Below, piece by piece: positions 26,575 to 35,456 of a stretch of 64,000 nucleotides of DNA; the stretch's first letter is position 1, and the number at the start of each line of letters is the position of its first letter. The position numbers and the translations under genes were made by a program. The notes below the pieces were generated by a model. The model worked only from the letters and a program-made list of their open reading frames with translations, did not search any database and was not told the DNA's origin. The DNA is from Mesorhizobium sp. SARCC-RB16n (GTDB taxonomy: Bacteria; Pseudomonadota; Alphaproteobacteria; Rhizobiales; Rhizobiaceae): NCBI RefSeq assembly GCF_008520305.1, contig NZ_ML703287.1, forward strand, positions 1-64,000. Direction: 5' to 3'.

Positions 26575-27420
26575 ATGTCGAAAACAGCGTTCAGCCCGGC
26601 GTCCTGGCCATTTTCACTGCCGGTCGAAACTCCTGTCGACTCTATTCAAGCAGAAGCGGATCGCCTCGGCGCAGCCTCTCAATACGGTTGGGGTCACACC
26701 ATCGATTTTGGCCCCTTTCGCAAAGAAGGTTTGCTGGGCGAAGACTATCTGACAATAGCTGGCGCGCTCGATCACTGGGCATTCTGGCCAACACGCCTCG
26801 ATGGGATGCGTGTGGCGGATATCGGTTGCTTCACTGGCGGTTTGAGCTTGCTGATGGCACACCGTGGCGCCGAGGTCGTGTACGCCTTGGACGAAATTCC
26901 TGAACACTTGGCTCAATGTGAATTTCTTGCTTCAACTTTCGACGCAAGGGCCGTGCGGCCGATGTTGGGAACGGTCTACAAAATCCATGAGATGATTCAG
27001 CCTTCAAGCCTCGATCTTATTCTTTTCGCCGGCGTTTTGTACCACCTCAGCGATATGCTGGTCGGCCTCCATGCACTTCGCTCGCTTCTCAAACCCGGCG
27101 GCTCATTGATCATCCAAAGCAATGCAGTCGAGGACTTCGAACACTCTTATGCCAACTTCGGTCGATTTTTCGCTGGAACGTGGTGGCAGCCAACGGGGCT
27201 GTGCATCAAAGACATGTGCGAGCATATGGGCTACGCCGATCCCGAAGTGAAATTTTACGGCACCAATTTGTGCGTAGGCCGCGCTGTACGCTCGACTGAT
27301 GAAATTCCGTTTAGGCGCGGGCTGAATTGGCCATTCGACGATCTGCGGGACCGTCGACCAAGGACACTTGACTGGAGCATTTTGGCTCCTGCGCCTCGAC
27401 AACCCCCTGGCAAGGGTTGA
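26575..27420 (+). CDS. SAM-dependent class I methyltransferase
   Basis: A 281-residue enzyme with a Rossmann SAM site: MRVADIGCFTGGLSLLMAHR (motif I), VVYALDEIPEHL (motif II), LDLILFAGVLYHLSD (motif IV) and LKPGGSLIIQSNAVED (motif V-VI). This pattern is typical of small-molecule methyltransferases in glycan clusters, where sugar residues are O-methylated; the acceptor is unknown. The ribosome site before ATG 26575 is weak. It is the last forward gene of the left cargo block and is followed closely by the truncated end of the IS66 element. Confidence 0.85.
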   Translation: MSKTAFSPASWPFSLPVETPVDSIQAEADRLGAASQYGWGHTIDFGPFRKEGLLGEDYLTIAGALDHWAFWPTRLDGMRVADIGCFTGGLSLLMAHRGAEVVYALDEIPEHLAQCEFLASTFDARAVRPMLGTVYKIHEMIQPSSLDLILFAGVLYHLSDMLVGLHALRSLLKPGGSLIIQSNAVEDFEHSYANFGRFFAGTWWQPTGLCIKDMCEHMGYADPEVKFYGTNLCVGRAVRSTDEIPFRRGLNWPFDDLRDRRPRTLDWSILAPAPRQPPGKG

Positions 27421-27478
27421 ACGTGGAGGCGCTAGTTGTCCTGAGTTCGCACCCGGCGGCCGAAGCAGCGGACTAGCC

Positions 27479-28886
27479 CTAGTCTAGTCTAGGTATGCAA
27501 GTTTCGATCAGAGAAGCGACCACAGCCCAATGCTCGGCTCCGCCGTCAGAGCCAGCGAAGAGGGCGTTCTTCCGGTTGAGCGCGATCGGGCGGATCGAAC
27601 GTTCGACGGTGTTGCTGTCGATCTCGATGCGGCCGTCACCGATGAAGTGCGTGAGCCCTTCCCAGCGTGACAGCGTATAGCGGATCGCCTCGGCGAGCTT
27701 CGTCTTCTGGCTGATCAGGCCGAGCTTCTCGCGCAGCCACGGCTCGAGCTCGGCCAGGATCGGTCGGCTCCTTTCCTGGCGCACGGCAAGACGTGCGTCT
27801 GCCGGCTGGCCGCGGACGTCGTCCTCGACGCGATAGAGCTCTGCGATGCGCCGGAGCGCCTCGCTCGCGATCGGCGCCGGACCGGCTGCGGCGAGTTCGT
27901 AGAAGCGCCGGCGCACGTGCGCCCAGCAGAAGGCGAGCGTTGCGCCGCTCTTGTCGGCGAGCACCCGATAGCCGCCATATCCGCCGACCTGCAGGATTCC
28001 GGCAAAGCCCGCCAGATGAGCGATCGGTCGCTCCGCCTTTCGGTCCGGCGCATAGACATAGGCGACGCCCGGCGGGTCGCTTCCGTTCCATGGTCGGTCA
28101 TCACGAGCGTAGGCCCAGAGTTGCCCGGTCTTGGTCTTGCCGCGGCCGGGATCGAGCACCGGCGCCGTGGTCTCGTCGGCAAAGAGTTTCGGCGAGGCTT
28201 TCAGCTTCTCCAGCAGCCGCTCCTGGACTGGACGCAGATGCCAGGCGGCGCGGCCGACCCAGTCGGCGAGCGTGGAACGGTCGAGGTTGATGCCCTGCCG
28301 GGCATAGATCTGCGCCTGGCGATAGAGCGGCAGGTGATCGGCATATTTGGAGACCAGAACCTGGGCGACCGTTGCCTCGGTCGGCAGACCGCCCTCGATC
28401 AGCCGGCGCCGGAGCCTGCACGACCACGTCCTCGCAAGCACGACAGGCATATTTGGGCCGGCGCACGACGATCACGCGCAGTTGCGCCGGCACGATATCG
28501 AGACGTTCGCTGACGTCTTCGCCGATCCGGTGAAGGCCGTTGCGGCAGCAGGGGCAGGCAGGGTCCCCGATGTCGACGACCATCTCGATGCGCGGCAGAT
28601 GCGCCGGCAGCGCGCCCCGGTTCGCCCGCCGCTTTGCGGTGCGCTCCCTGCGCGCGGCAGGATCGGCACGATCGGCCTCTTCCTCGCCTGCCGCTTCGAT
28701 CTGCTCGGCCTCCTCGAGGCCAAGGAGCAATTGATCTTCGGGCAGGCTCTCGGCGCGGCGGCCGAAGCGGTGCCGCTGCAATTCCTTGATGATCTGGGTC
28801 AGGCGGGCATTCTCGACATCGCGCGCCAGGACCATCGCCTTCAGCACATCTGGATCGTCGGGAAGCTGGTCCGCCGTCATCGCCAT
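27479..28886 (-). pseudogene. IS66 transposase TnpC, frameshifted and C-terminally truncated
   Basis: The N-terminal part reads from ATG 28886 (LPDDPDVLKAMVLARDVENA, RFGRRAESLPEDQL, then the zinc-binding CPCCRNGLHRIGEDVSE) and continues in another frame from about 28410 (IEGGLPTEATVAQVLVSKYA, FADETTAPVLDPGRGKTKTG, FCWAHVRRRF, NTVERSIRPIALNRKNALFA). Loss of a few bases near 28400-28410 explains the frame change. Relatives continue for about 40 residues beyond SLIETC, but this copy ends IPRLD and stops. Catalytic DDE residues are largely retained in the second fragment, but no full-length protein is possible. Confidence 0.9.
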
Positions 28887-28955
28887 GACCGGATGAGACC
28901 ATATCCGCCGGTGCCAAGCGACAGTGGAATTGAGGCTGATTCACTTGGTCGCGGA

Positions 28956-29315
28956 TCAACCCGCCTGCGCCGGAGCGCGAGTCCGGCGGGCTTCATGGAC
29001 GCGCCGCCAATCAAGCCCTTCAAGCAGTGCCGACAATTGAGCGGCCGTCAGCCGCATCACGCCATCGTGCACTTTCGGCCAGCGGAACTCGCCATCCTCC
29101 AGCCGCTTCGCATAAAGGCAGACGCCGCTGCCGTCCCAAAAGATCAGCTTGATCCGATCCGTTCGTTTCGCACGGAACACATAGACTGCACCACTGAACG
29201 GATCGGCGCCCATCGTCTCGCGCACCAACGCAGCCAGCCCCTCCGCGCCCTTGCGGAAGTCCACTGGTTTCGTTGCCACCATGACCTTGACGGCGCCTGT
29301 CGGCCCGATCACCAC
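28956..29315 (-). CDS. tnpB: IS66 accessory protein TnpB
   Basis: A 119-residue protein of the IS66 Orf2 family: MVATKPVDFRKGAEGLAALV, YVFRAKRTDRIKLIFWDGSG and GEFRWPKV are hallmark segments. It starts in overlap with the end of tnpA, the usual coupling in IS66 elements. The gene itself appears intact although the element is broken. Confidence 0.92.
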   Translation of the reverse strand: MVIGPTGAVKVMVATKPVDFRKGAEGLAALVRETMGADPFSGAVYVFRAKRTDRIKLIFWDGSGVCLYAKRLEDGEFRWPKVHDGVMRLTAAQLSALLEGLDWRRVHEARRTRAPAQAG

Positions 29316-29749
29316 GTCGCCTTCAGCGCTCGGATCACCGCCGCAACCGTCTTGGCGTCGGCGCCGCGACCAACCCGCATGGCGATGCCGTCGATCTCAA
29401 GCTCGATCACGCCAGCATCTCGGGCCGTCTTCCGCTTCAGCGGCTGCGCTGGACGCGTCGGCGCGGGTTCCGGAGGCGGCGCCGTCACCACCGCCGGCAC
29501 GAAGGCCGGAGATTCCTGCTGCACCGAAGCGGCCTGTTTGCGCGCTTCGCGCCGCCAGGCGAACACCTGCTGTGGCCTGAGACCATAACGCCGGGCGACT
29601 TCGGAAATGATTGCCTTCGGTTCCAGCGTCTCCGCGACGATCCGCGCCTTGTCATCCAGCGACCAGTGACGCCGGCCGCCAGCACCGTTGATCACCTCGA
29701 AACGCCGAGGCTGCCGCTCCGGGTCAAGCGTAAGGTCAAGTCCAGACAC
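29309..29749 (-). CDS. tnpA: IS66 accessory protein TnpA
   Basis: A 146-residue protein with an IS3/IS911-like HTH (RRHWSLDDKARIVAETLEPK, then ISEVARRYGLRPQQVFAWRR) and the C-terminal IELEIDGIAMRVGRGADAKT segment of IS66 Orf1 proteins. It is the first gene after the intact IS66 end and overlaps tnpB. Confidence 0.9.
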   Translation of the reverse strand: MSGLDLTLDPERQPRRFEVINGAGGRRHWSLDDKARIVAETLEPKAIISEVARRYGLRPQQVFAWRREARKQAASVQQESPAFVPAVVTAPPPEPAPTRPAQPLKRKTARDAGVIELEIDGIAMRVGRGADAKTVAAVIRALKATW

Positions 29750-29810
29750 AAGCCTATCTCCGATCCCAATACAGGATCGGCAACCTCACAGATCGCGATC
29801 ACTCCCGAAG

Positions 29811-29833
29811 GGTGGCCCGGAAACACCGCTTAC
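29811..29833 (-). repeat. IS66 terminal inverted repeat (left end)
   Basis: Minus-strand sequence begins GTAAGCGGTGTTTCCGGGCC, the recognisable IS66 end. The next 226 bp (29834-30059) hold no gene. Confidence 0.7.
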
Positions 29834-30059
29834 GACGCAGCAATGCTTGGACCAGGTGTGAGCCAATGAACCACGCCCACCCAAAACAAGGCATCAGTAG
29901 GGCATATCTGAATGCGTTTCCTCAGGCTGACTCAACTGCGCCCCTGACGCTTTCCAAAGCGCCAATAGCATGCAACCACTCAGTCCATTGGCTCAAAAAA
30001 CGGCCCAGTTGAAGCAGCGATCAGCAAGGCGTCGAGTACGCTACCAGCGGTGCCTTATG

Positions 30060-30860
30060 TCAACCGACCTTCGCCTTCCGAATCACGTAAAGGTCTTGAT
30101 GTCCCCACCAAAACGCCTGTTGAAACCGGACAAGTTCGGCGCGGTGAAGCGGAGCTACTGCCGATTGGACATAGCGAAGGGTCACTGCGCTGGTGCCATA
30201 GTCGTCCGGGCTTAGGTCGCGCTGGTCGCTGTTCGAATTCCAGTAAAAACCACGATCGTCAAACTCCGCCTTGAGGCCGCCACGCTTCATATTCGCCAGA
30301 GAGACGGCGCCGTGTGTCGTGAAGATGAGAAGCCCTCCCGGAGCAACTGCAGAAAATAGGCGCTCCACCCACGCCGCAAAAGTCTTGTCGGGCGTGTGGG
30401 AAAGGAAGGATAGTGCAAAGACGACATCAAAGGAAGTGGAGACGGACCAACGAGCCGGATCGGCAGACGATACCGATCCTGGTATGCCAAGTTCGCTCGC
30501 TAGGAACGCAATGGCTTGCGGATGAATATCGCAGCAAATCCATTCCGTTCTTTGAAGCACCTTTCTGGCGTAGCGCGTCACCCGGCCATATCCCGAAGCG
30601 AATTCGAGCACATTCTTTGGTCCGTCTGGGAAGTATTCATGTACGAGACCAGCAAATCGGTTTGCGCAATCTTCGCCGCCCATGAAATAGGCCTCAATGG
30701 CCTTCTCGTGGTCAGCCGTGAAAACTGCCCGCACGAGGAAGTCAAAAAGCATGTCGTCCTGGCTGATGCGCGGCGACACCCCCTTGGTCGATGCAATGGA
30801 TCGCGCCATCGGCTCAGTTGCCTTTAGCAGCCCTGGGATATCAACATTCATCAGCAGCAT
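30060..30860 (-). CDS. SAM-dependent class I methyltransferase
   Basis: A 266-residue enzyme: VLEFASGYGRVTRYARKVLQ (motif I), EWICCDIHPQAIAFLASEL (motif II), FDVVFALSFLSHTPD (motif IV) and VAPGGLLIFTTHG (motif V). The ATG at 30860 has AGAGG 4 bases upstream. It is the last gene of the leftward block that begins with the sulfotransferase, and may methylate the glycan made there. It is not closely similar to the methyltransferase at 26575, so the two are not a recent duplication. Confidence 0.85.
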   Translation of the reverse strand: MLLMNVDIPGLLKATEPMARSIASTKGVSPRISQDDMLFDFLVRAVFTADHEKAIEAYFMGGEDCANRFAGLVHEYFPDGPKNVLEFASGYGRVTRYARKVLQRTEWICCDIHPQAIAFLASELGIPGSVSSADPARWSVSTSFDVVFALSFLSHTPDKTFAAWVERLFSAVAPGGLLIFTTHGAVSLANMKRGGLKAEFDDRGFYWNSNSDQRDLSPDDYGTSAVTLRYVQSAVAPLHRAELVRFQQAFWWGHQDLYVIRKAKVG

Positions 30861-30997
30861 TACCTCTAGGAAGCATCCCTTATACAGAGCAGATTGCTGT
30901 CGGCAACCGCACGACTCCGTGTACTCGCGTCAATCTGCGCTCGGTACTTGCCCAGAAGTTGTCGCCACGTTTCGGCGAAACGGGCTTTTCTCTGCTT

Positions 30998-33739
30998 TTA
31001 CCACGACGTCCCCGGAGCGCGCATGCCAGCTACCTCCAGTCCCGCATGACGTGCGGCGAAAGGCAGAAGACGCTCCAGTGCGTGCATGATCGTGCCGTCA
31101 TAATCGGCCGGTTCCGTTGGCCAGTCGCTCCAGTCCAGCCCAAGCGTCAGCAACGGATGCAACGCCGCCGGGCGCGCCCAGAACATGTTACCAATTGGAA
31201 AATCGAAAAAATCATCCAGAGGCGTTGATATTCCAATGCGCCCCGCAAAGCCCTGAGCGATGTCCCGATTTGCACCCCAAGCTAAAAGGTGGGGGTCCTC
31301 AGCCATCAGGAGTCCAAGCTCGGAAGTTGCCGCGAAAGCGGCGGCTGCGAGGTCCAACATCGCGTACTCGCCCCCAACGAGATTCTCCCAGAGGAAGTTT
31401 CGCCAAGTGTCTCCAAGCGACGCGCCTGCCGCCAGGCTACGCTTTCCATGCACATGCCCAAACACGTCATAGGCACCGTCAACAATCTCGCGCGCGAAGC
31501 CCGTGAGGAAGGCTCCGATGTCGCGCCCACGGTTTGGGAAGACTGCGACCGAAACGGAGCCGTGGTACTGCCTGAATGTACGACGCAACTGTTCCGCCTT
31601 CTCGTGACTGTCAGTTGAGAGGAATAGGTCAACGAGGGTGCTGTTCCGCAGCAGCCTGGAACAAAGGTTGGCGGCGAGTTCGGGATAGTGGAAGTGCCCG
31701 TGCAGGGCGATCCGTTGTGTGGTGGCCGCTCGTGGCACGTTGTCTGGCGAGAACACTGTCCGTGACCACGGCCCACGTTGCCGGCCATTCCTGACCCAAT
31801 GTGCAAGGGGACTTCTACGCCCTGCGAGGCAGTCTTGCTCATGGGCCTTGGCATATACCTGCGGGTGGAATCCCGCGCAGGGTCGGCGGAACAATGGATT
31901 CGCCGTCGTGCCTTCTAGACCGCCCCATAGGGACCACCGCAGAAGTGCCATGCGTTCCAGTTCGAACTCCGGCAGGACGTCGCTGTCCATCGGTAGCAGC
32001 ATCGCTGGGTCTACTGCTTTGGACGACACCAGAGTTTCAAGGTCCTCCCTGTTCATCGATTCGGCCGCATCAAGTCCAAGCGCATCCAAATAGCCGACAT
32101 AGCCCTTCATATCGTAGGCTTCCCGACCGACCCGCGCCACGGTGGCTCGCAGTCGGCCGATGTCGGTGCCGCCAGCGGCGAGACGACAGATTTCCTCCGC
32201 GGCGGCGTGGGTGTCTAGGTGCGGCACCACGAGATGACGCGTATCCGCGTCGGCAGAAAGAATTTCTGCCGTACCGCAGGCACCTTCAAAGCATATCGTC
32301 GGTATTCCGCGCGTCACCGCGTCGATGCCTACATTCGGTTGCGGATCGAGCCGCGAAGACATCAAGAAGGCATCCGCCCGAGCGTAGAAGGGCTCCAGAT
32401 CCGCCACCGCAGGCGTCATAACGAGGCTATCGCCCAGGTCGGAATGAACCAATTGCTCCGCAAGGTAGGACGAATAGTCTTGATCGTTGACGGGATCGTA
32501 TCCTTCACCGATCCAGATGAAGCGAAATCTTAGGTCGGGTCTGAGGCGGCGTGCTGCCGCGGCAACAGCAATGAACAGGTCCACTCCTTTCCGGATTTGC
32601 ACAAAGCCGGCCCCAATGACCACAAAGCGACCTTCGACTTCGTCCAGCGGTCCCCCGAGAGCCTTGCCCTCGGCCGAATAGGAACCATTGGAGATCTCAC
32701 GCGAGCGCGGCGGATCGTTGCGTCCCTGCGACTTTACATGAACGCCGGCTCTCACCTTCATATCAGAAAAGAATCGAGCGGATGACTCCGCAACTACGCG
32801 TGCAGGGAAAACAACATGCGAAGCAAAGTCATAAACTTGACGCATTGAATCGACCGGCCGTACATATGCGGCAAATTCATGTACTAGAGCCACTGTTGGC
32901 ACACCCATCGCGACAAGGTGAGGGACAATCACACGCGTCTCGACGCTGTTTGCGACAGCGTAGAGCGGGGCGTAGACCTCGGCGATCCTCTCTGCGATCC
33001 GACTAGCGTCCGCTGAGTGACAGTACTCGGCGAGGGGGCCGATCGAGACGGCTGCGGCTGCCTCAAAATCTCGTTCCAGTTCGCCTCCGCGCAGGACTAA
33101 GGAGACGACGCGATAGCGATCCGAAAGATGTCGGATTAGATTCCACCCAAGGACCGGTGCTCCGGTGCGGGACGCCTCGTGTGACAGCACTAATACGACG
33201 GGGGCACCTTCGGTCGCCAACTGCGGATAGATCAAACCATCGGCGAGTGACACAGGCTGGCGACGTTCGTCCCGTCCGTTGTGTTCGTAGTGCCAGAGTG
33301 GGGAGATTCCAGCGGCGGCGATGTCGCCATAGCGCTCCAGGTAGTAGTATGGATCAAAGCCAGCCGACGGCCTCCAGCCCATGCGCTCGCCCGCCACAAC
33401 ATAGTGCAGGACGGGGTCCATGCCGGCGGGCAGGAGACGACCATATCCTGCGCCATCGAAGAGTGCACTGCTTCGCAATGAACCGGCGAGGGCCTCTGCC
33501 TCCGCCCGATTCATGGGAGGTGTCCCGCCCATTGCAGAGAGTTCCAACCAAGCAACAGCGGGTGGACCAGCGAGGCCGGTCGCCTCATAGAATGGGCGCA
33601 AGAAATCTCCGTCAAAGCCGGCGGCGCCGGCCAGCGCCGCGCTGCCGCGATAGAGCGCCCCGTCCAGGCAGCCAGAGGGCGGTAACAAAGTAGCCGCTCC
33701 AGGGAGCGGCGCCGCTAAGGCATCGCGTATGGTCGTCAC
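30998..33739 (-). CDS. Multidomain glycosyltransferase: GT4 domain plus RgpF-like C-terminus
   Basis: A 913-residue protein. Residues about 94-123, 128-160 and 622-655 are copies of a small FDxxYL...HY..G module shared with two other cargo proteins. Residues about 170-580 form a GT-B family 4 transferase (VVLVLSHEASRTGAPVLGWN, VIGAGFVQIRKGVDLFIAVA, DPQPNVGIDAVTRGIPTICF with the donor-binding glutamate region). The C-terminal part from about 670 matches rhamnan-synthesis protein F (ALHGHFHYPELA, FPNRGRDIGAFLTGF, VFGHVHGKRS, GNMFWARPAAL). Together this suggests assembly or capping of a rhamnose-like surface polysaccharide. It overlaps the upstream gene by four bases. Confidence 0.85.
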   Translation of the reverse strand: MTTIRDALAAPLPGAATLLPPSGCLDGALYRGSAALAGAAGFDGDFLRPFYEATGLAGPPAVAWLELSAMGGTPPMNRAEAEALAGSLRSSALFDGAGYGRLLPAGMDPVLHYVVAGERMGWRPSAGFDPYYYLERYGDIAAAGISPLWHYEHNGRDERRQPVSLADGLIYPQLATEGAPVVLVLSHEASRTGAPVLGWNLIRHLSDRYRVVSLVLRGGELERDFEAAAAVSIGPLAEYCHSADASRIAERIAEVYAPLYAVANSVETRVIVPHLVAMGVPTVALVHEFAAYVRPVDSMRQVYDFASHVVFPARVVAESSARFFSDMKVRAGVHVKSQGRNDPPRSREISNGSYSAEGKALGGPLDEVEGRFVVIGAGFVQIRKGVDLFIAVAAAARRLRPDLRFRFIWIGEGYDPVNDQDYSSYLAEQLVHSDLGDSLVMTPAVADLEPFYARADAFLMSSRLDPQPNVGIDAVTRGIPTICFEGACGTAEILSADADTRHLVVPHLDTHAAAEEICRLAAGGTDIGRLRATVARVGREAYDMKGYVGYLDALGLDAAESMNREDLETLVSSKAVDPAMLLPMDSDVLPEFELERMALLRWSLWGGLEGTTANPLFRRPCAGFHPQVYAKAHEQDCLAGRRSPLAHWVRNGRQRGPWSRTVFSPDNVPRAATTQRIALHGHFHYPELAANLCSRLLRNSTLVDLFLSTDSHEKAEQLRRTFRQYHGSVSVAVFPNRGRDIGAFLTGFAREIVDGAYDVFGHVHGKRSLAAGASLGDTWRNFLWENLVGGEYAMLDLAAAAFAATSELGLLMAEDPHLLAWGANRDIAQGFAGRIGISTPLDDFFDFPIGNMFWARPAALHPLLTLGLDWSDWPTEPADYDGTIMHALERLLPFAARHAGLEVAGMRAPGTSW

Positions 33740-34251
33740 GGCTGCCTCTTTGGACCCAGCATGCGATTGCGCACAAAACGTCGAAGGGGCGACGGCATAA
33801 GACGAGCCAGCCTTAGAATCCCAAATCTCTGCAGGATCGCTTCCAATCGATTTCGTAGATTGAAATATCGGTTACGCCATTCAGCTGCCTCCGCCTCAAG
33901 TGCCGCGGCCCGCGCCAGCAGATGGGAGGATGCGATCCGACGTCTGAACGCCACTCGGAGGGCATCACGCTGCCCTTGGGCAAGGATGAGTGCCGCCTCC
34001 GCGTACTCTGCCCGCTGGGTCTGCAATTGCAAAGCCTCAAGTGCCTCGCAAAGCTGTCGATCCAGCGATCTCTTGGCCTCTCGCGATGCAACGACACCGC
34101 GCGGCTCGCCCCGTACCGATTGTCTCTCAAGCGCACTCTCTTTGCTAGGCATCGCCACGACCTCGCTGGCTCGATGAACAAGGAATTCGAGCGCTGTACC
34201 CGGCACTACGCGCTTGAGAATCCCACCCAGTCGGGCTTCCTCGATTCGCAT
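33736..34251 (-). CDS. Coiled-coil protein of the glycan cargo
   Basis: A 171-residue protein with a helical, charged centre (about residues 58-130, including LCEALEALQLQTQRAEYAEA and ALEAEAAEWRNRYF), probably a coiled coil, and a basic C-terminus. Its stop overlaps the start of the GT4/RgpF gene. An internal ATG at 34152 is a possible start. Coiled-coil partners that measure or organise chain synthesis occur in some polysaccharide systems, but nothing here proves such a role. Confidence 0.6.
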   Translation of the reverse strand: MRIEEARLGGILKRVVPGTALEFLVHRASEVVAMPSKESALERQSVRGEPRGVVASREAKRSLDRQLCEALEALQLQTQRAEYAEAALILAQGQRDALRVAFRRRIASSHLLARAAALEAEAAEWRNRYFNLRNRLEAILQRFGILRLARLMPSPLRRFVRNRMLGPKRQP

Positions 34252-34283
34252 TCCGCGTCGGCGCGCCTGGACGCCAAGCAGAC

Positions 34284-35120
34284 CTATTCATAGCCGATTT
34301 CCTTGAGATCACTTTCCCATTTCGAAAATATCGAGAGATCGCTTTCTTTGGCGTCACTTTTCCAGCGCGAAAGATCCTTGCGGGGTGATGAAGTCATGTG
34401 ATCTTTAGCGCTTTGATCATATAAATCAACGACAGAGGTCATTTTCTCAACAACATCATCGGCATCGGGGAGATCGTAAAACGACAGAACACGCCTGCAG
34501 AATAGGTCAGGATGTTCCATCATTTCCTCGTATCGTAGAACGATTGATCTTCCGGCAGTACGTAGGGATAGCCAACGCACATACTGCACAAATTGAACTA
34601 TCCTCTGATATAATACATTGTCTCCGGCCTCTTCACCAAAAGATATGATCCCTCTTTTCTTATTGAACGATTTTACAGAATAATAAATCGAACGCGGATC
34701 CCTAATTAAAAATATTAGTTTAACGTCTTGGCGTACTTCGGCAATCTCACGCGCGAGATCTACCCCAATTCCCTTTTCAACTGAATGTACGGCTTCCGTA
34801 TTATGCTCAACATCGGCAACGTGGTTCAACATAAGCCTGGAGAATGCTATCGGATCGCCGGGCTTGAGCTTATTTAGCTGCCGGCCGAAATCCCAAACTG
34901 CCTCGTCCCCATCCTGTGCGAAGTCATAGGTTGCCTCCTGGTAGGTAACAGGGGAAAGATCGGGCGGTAAGCCAACTTTTGATGCTGCGAACAGATATTG
35001 ACTAGTCCGACTTTCGTAAGGAAAGACCTGCCTGATTAGAAATGCCGGATTCTCGCGAAGCATCCGCATAAAGATTGTTGAGCCAGATCTCCCATAGGAA
35101 ACGACGATCGTGAGATTCAC
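34284..35120 (-). CDS. Sulfotransferase (PAPS-dependent)
   Basis: A 278-residue enzyme. The 5'-phosphosulfate loop is VSYGRSGSTIFMRML at residues 7-21 and the 3'-phosphate-binding motif is LIFLIRDPRSIYYSV at about 135-149; both are diagnostic for sulfotransferases that use PAPS. The GTG at 35120 is preferred because these enzymes begin just before the loop; the frame stays open to 35366 without a convincing ribosome site. The gene is clearly more AT-rich than the chromosome. Sulfation of Nod factors or surface polysaccharides is known in rhizobia; here a surface glycan is the likely substrate from context. Confidence 0.82.
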   Translation of the reverse strand: MNLTIVVSYGRSGSTIFMRMLRENPAFLIRQVFPYESRTSQYLFAASKVGLPPDLSPVTYQEATYDFAQDGDEAVWDFGRQLNKLKPGDPIAFSRLMLNHVADVEHNTEAVHSVEKGIGVDLAREIAEVRQDVKLIFLIRDPRSIYYSVKSFNKKRGIISFGEEAGDNVLYQRIVQFVQYVRWLSLRTAGRSIVLRYEEMMEHPDLFCRRVLSFYDLPDADDVVEKMTSVVDLYDQSAKDHMTSSPRKDLSRWKSDAKESDLSIFSKWESDLKEIGYE

Positions 35121-35456
35121 CAATGCACCCCGTTTTTCTCCCCACCTTTGCTGCCGCCTGACGGAGGACTTAGCCCCATACGCTGACCGCCTGCAAGGTT
35201 CTGTGGGATCATTTCGCATTCTCGACAAATTGAGGTGGGTGGAAACTGCTGGCCCAGGCATTGCCTCGTGCGCGACGGCGCTCGGGAACTTCACAGATGG
35301 ATTGATCGCCGTCGTCTGCCGCAAGTTTTTGTTCGGGCGGCAGAACGCGATGATTTCCAATCTCAAATGCAGCCGAAGCCTTTATGCCGGCCTCGCATTG
35401 TGTCGTGGAAAGGTTTCCAGGGAGATTGAAGCCCAGCGCCTAAAGCGATATCCAGT

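Larger units (their letters stand above)
27479..29833 (-). mobile_element. Degenerate IS66-family insertion sequence
   Basis: The minus strand carries the standard three genes of IS66 elements in order tnpA, tnpB, tnpC. The intact end is at 29833 (GTAAGCGGTGTTTCCGGG on the minus strand, the IS66 end motif). The opposite end is missing: TnpC stops early and no matching repeat is visible near 27479. A frameshift also splits tnpC, so the element cannot move by itself. Confidence 0.9.
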
